This document shows, piece after piece, positions 61,764 through 64,000 of a DNA stretch of 64,000 bases. Each line of letters starts with the position of its first letter. The stretch's first letter is position 1. Origin of the DNA: Arthrobacter sp. E3 (GTDB taxonomy: Bacteria > Actinomycetota > Actinomycetes > Actinomycetales > Micrococcaceae); the NCBI RefSeq assembly GCF_017353415.1, contig NZ_JAFMPX010000004.1:1-64000 (forward strand). The letters run 5' to 3'. The notes below the pieces were generated by a model. That model searched no databases and was not told where the DNA came from. It saw only the letters and a list, made by a program, of their open reading frames with translations. Made by a program: the position numbers and the translations under genes.

Positions 61764-63473
61764 CTACTCTCCCCGCAGGAGTGCCTGGTGGATGGCCCGG
61801 CGCTCGGCCTGCTCGGCAGGGTTCGGCACGGGCAGGGAGGCAAGCAGGCGCTTGGTGTAGTCGTCCTGCGGGTTGCCCATGATCTGGTTGCCGATCCCCT
61901 GTTCCACCATCCTGCCCTTGTAGAGCACCCCGACCCATTCGGCCAGGATGTCCACCACGGCCAGGTCGTGGCTGATAAACAAAGCCGCAAACCCCAGCTC
62001 GGTTTGGATCTCGCGGAACAGTTCAAGCACCTTGGCCTGGACCGACACGTCAAGGGCGGAGGTTGGCTCGTCGGCTATCAGCAGCCGGGGCTTGAGCGCC
62101 AATCCACGCGCCAAGGACGCGCGCTGGCGCTGTCCGCCCGAAAGCTCATGCGGGAAACGCTTCGCATAGGCCCGGGGCAGTTGCACCGACTCCAGCAGGT
62201 CCTCCACCTTCGCCGTAATGGCGGGCCCGGAGAGGTCCGTGTGGATGATCAGCGGCTCAGCCACGCACTCGCCAATACTCAGGTGCGGGTTGAAGGACGC
62301 AGCCGGGTCCTGGAACACGAATCCGATGTCCTTGCGCAAGGGGCGAAAGGACCGTTCCTTGAAGTTCAGCATCTCGTAGCCAAGCACGTTCAGCGAACCG
62401 CCCGTGGTGCGGTTGAGTCCGGCGATGGCCCGGCCAATGGTGGTCTTTCCGGAGCCAGACTCCCCCACCAAGCCAAAGACTTCCCCGGAGCTGATGGTGA
62501 AGGAGACCTTGTCCACCGCCTTGAAGGCGGGGCTGCCCAGGCGCCCCGGGTATTCAATTTCCAGGTCCCGCGCCTCCACCAGCACTTCCTTGTCCTGGAA
62601 CGCCCTCTCGGTGAAGCCGGCAGATGCCGAGTTTCGGCCAAGGTGCGGCACTGCGGCCAACAGCTGCTGGGTGTACACCTGCTTCGGAGCGGAGAACAAC
62701 ACCTCTGAGCTGGCCAGTTCCACCACGTCGCCCTGGAACATGACAACAACGCGGTCGGCCAGGTCCGCCACCACGCCCATGTTGTGCGTTATCAGCACAA
62801 TGGAGGTCCCATATTGGTCGCGCAGATCCCGCAACAGTTCAAGGATCTCGGCCTGGACCGTCACGTCGAGGGCCGTGGTGGGCTCGTCCGCCACAATCAG
62901 CCCCGGGTTCAGTGCCAACGCTGCAGCAATGACAACACGCTGCTTTTGCCCCCCGGAGAATTGGTGGGGGTAGTAGTCAACCCGCGTTTCCGGCTCGGGG
63001 ATCCCCACCTTGCCCAGCGCCTCAATGGCAAGTTTGCGCGCCTCCTTGCGCCCCACCCGTTTTCCTTCAGGCCGGTGGGCACGCAGACCCTCGGCGATCT
63101 GCCAGCCCACCGTGTAGACGGGGTTCAGGGCCGTGGAGGGCTCCTGGAACACCATGGCGACGTCACGCCCGCGGATCTGGCGCAACTGGTGTTGGCTGAC
63201 AGTGATGATGTCATTGCCGCTGATGACCACGGCCCCGCTGCTGAGCGCAGTTTCCGGCAGCAGGCCCAGGATGGCCTTGGCCGTGACGGTCTTGCCGGAA
63301 CCTGACTCACCCACAATGGCCACGATCTCCCCCGGGGCCACCGTGAAGCTGACATCCTTCACGGCCTGCACATCCCCCACGTCTGTGGCGAACGTGACCT
63401 TCAACTTCTCAATGCTCAGCACGGGCTGCGTTTCGCCCGCCTCCGCAGTGGTGTTCTTCATGGCGCGGCTCAT
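61764..63473 (-). CDS. Fused DppD/DppF-type peptide ABC transporter ATPase
   Basis: The 569-residue protein holds two complete ABC ATPase domains in tandem. The first has IVGESGSGKTVTAKAILGLL, QFSGGQKQRVVIAAALAL and LIVADEPTTALDVTVQAEIL; the second GLVGESGSGKTTIGRAIAGL, ELSGGQRQRASLARGLALKP and LLIADEPTSALDVSVQAKVL. Each carries the C-terminal extension of the Opp/Dpp type. In most bacteria these are two genes; the fusion is common in actinobacteria. It powers uptake of peptides or similar solutes with the permease encoded upstream, whose stop overlaps the start here by 4 bp. Confidence 0.95.
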   Translation of the reverse strand: MSRAMKNTTAEAGETQPVLSIEKLKVTFATDVGDVQAVKDVSFTVAPGEIVAIVGESGSGKTVTAKAILGLLPETALSSGAVVISGNDIITVSQHQLRQIRGRDVAMVFQEPSTALNPVYTVGWQIAEGLRAHRPEGKRVGRKEARKLAIEALGKVGIPEPETRVDYYPHQFSGGQKQRVVIAAALALNPGLIVADEPTTALDVTVQAEILELLRDLRDQYGTSIVLITHNMGVVADLADRVVVMFQGDVVELASSEVLFSAPKQVYTQQLLAAVPHLGRNSASAGFTERAFQDKEVLVEARDLEIEYPGRLGSPAFKAVDKVSFTISSGEVFGLVGESGSGKTTIGRAIAGLNRTTGGSLNVLGYEMLNFKERSFRPLRKDIGFVFQDPAASFNPHLSIGECVAEPLIIHTDLSGPAITAKVEDLLESVQLPRAYAKRFPHELSGGQRQRASLARGLALKPRLLIADEPTSALDVSVQAKVLELFREIQTELGFAALFISHDLAVVDILAEWVGVLYKGRMVEQGIGNQIMGNPQDDYTKRLLASLPVPNPAEQAERRAIHQALLRGE

Positions 63474-64000
63474 GCGTCCACCACCTCATCCTGGGTCGTG
63501 TTGTTCTTTTTTCGGATCTTTTTCCCGGACCTTTTGCGTCCGCGCAGACGCGGATCGTTGAGGTCGTTCATGGACTCGCCCAGCAGTGTCAGGCCCAACA
63601 CGGTCAGCACAATTGCGGCACCGGGGAACACCCCTGTCCACCAGATCCCGGCTGTGGCGTCCGACTGCGCATGGTTGAGGTCATAGCCCCACTCCGCCGC
63701 AGTGGAAGGTTCAATACCGAAGCCCAAGAAGCCCAATCCGGCCAGTGTCAAAATGGCCTCGGAGGCATTCAGCGTGAAGATCAGCGGCAGCGTCCTTGTG
63801 GCGTTCTTGTAGATGTGCCGGGCCATGATTCGTACGCTGGAGGCACCCACCACAAGGGCGGATTCCACAAAGGGTTCTGCCTTCAATCGGATGGTTTCGG
63901 CGCGGATCACCCTGAAGTACTGCGGAATGAACACGACGGTGATGGAGATGGCTGCGGACAGGATTCCCGACCAAACAGTCGAGCGGCCCTGGCTGAGCGC
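63470..64000 (-). CDS. DppC-type ABC transporter permease (5' part outside window)
   Basis: The frame is open to the window edge, so at least 177 residues are visible; the start lies beyond 64000. Several membrane spans are present, and the conserved cytoplasmic loop ESALVVGASSVRIMARHIYK (EAA motif) contacts the ATPase. LTLAGLGFLGFGIEPSTAAEWG is characteristic of DppC/OppC. The basic tail RGRKRSGKKIRKK is unusual but plausible. It is the inner permease of the peptide-type importer. Confidence 0.93.
   Translation of the reverse strand, partial: ALSQGRSTVWSGILSAAISITVVFIPQYFRVIRAETIRLKAEPFVESALVVGASSVRIMARHIYKNATRTLPLIFTLNASEAILTLAGLGFLGFGIEPSTAAEWGYDLNHAQSDATAGIWWTGVFPGAAIVLTVLGLTLLGESMNDLNDPRLRGRKRSGKKIRKKNNTTQDEVVDA

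Noticed and set aside
61200-62708. 502-codon plus-strand frame opposite chorismate mutase and the ABC ATPase
   Set aside because: Same kind of antisense frame; no family features, and it crosses a gene boundary on the real strand.

Overview
The window looks like chromosome from a high-GC Gram-positive actinobacterium, most likely Arthrobacter or a close Micrococcaceae relative. The case rests on the block whiB1 - pdtaS - NAD-glutamate dehydrogenase - Rv3235-like gene - secA - hpf - comF - lpqB - mtrB - mtrA, whose order parallels Mycobacterium tuberculosis Rv3219 to Rv3246c, and on the large NAD-GDH, the WhiB protein, LpqB and the MoxR/DUF58/DUF4129/DUF4350 operon. The species cannot be fixed from sequence reading alone.

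Layout. 1-8.7 kb is a mobile-element graveyard: two IS110 copies plus a remnant, a tyrosine recombinase fragment, two inverted copies of a group II intron 3' end, a broken IS66 and an apparently intact IS3. A cell-wall-binding (CWB2) surface protein gene sits among them. 8.7-11.1 kb holds a small decayed cluster: an AfsA-like gene, a TetR regulator and a frameshifted saccharopine-dehydrogenase-like gene. 11.1-11.6 kb is an IS630 fragment and a 93-bp repeat shared with position 616. 11.6-24.3 kb, all on the minus strand, is a cell-surface polysaccharide locus in two transcription units. One makes and exports a galactofuranose polymer (glf, GlfT2-like, Wzm, Wzt, DUF6541). The other carries a WbpA-D-E-B set predicted to make UDP-2,3-diacetamido-2,3-dideoxy-glucuronic acid, plus a GT4 glycosyltransferase.

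24.6-29.0 kb is a very large FHA/FtsK-type EssC/EccC-like ATPase with no other type VII secretion gene in view. 29.0-36.6 kb is a small membrane protein, whiB1 (with a perfect CRP-type palindrome upstream), pdtaS and the NAD-GDH gene. 36.6-41.8 kb is a less familiar module: CpaE-like ATPase, CpaB-like SAF protein, a small excisionase-type HTH protein, a conserved unknown, a LysM protein and an Rv3235-family protein. Upstream of both the HTH gene and the LysM gene are direct repeats of TCAAA in exact 10-bp phase, ending in an identical TCAAAGGAGA that contains the Shine-Dalgarno. This looks like an undescribed BldC-like control circuit and is the most interesting regulatory signal in the window.

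41.9-53.1 kb contains secA, a MarR/MFS pair with a palindromic operator, hpf, comF, and the lpqB-mtrB-mtrA signalling operon. 53.5-59.1 kb is a five-gene envelope operon (polytopic membrane protein, DUF4129, DUF4350, MoxR, DUF58). 59.1-64 kb holds an SGNH hydrolase, a MetE-like protein, chorismate mutase and a peptide-type ABC transporter running off the edge. No tRNA, rRNA or CRISPR array was seen.
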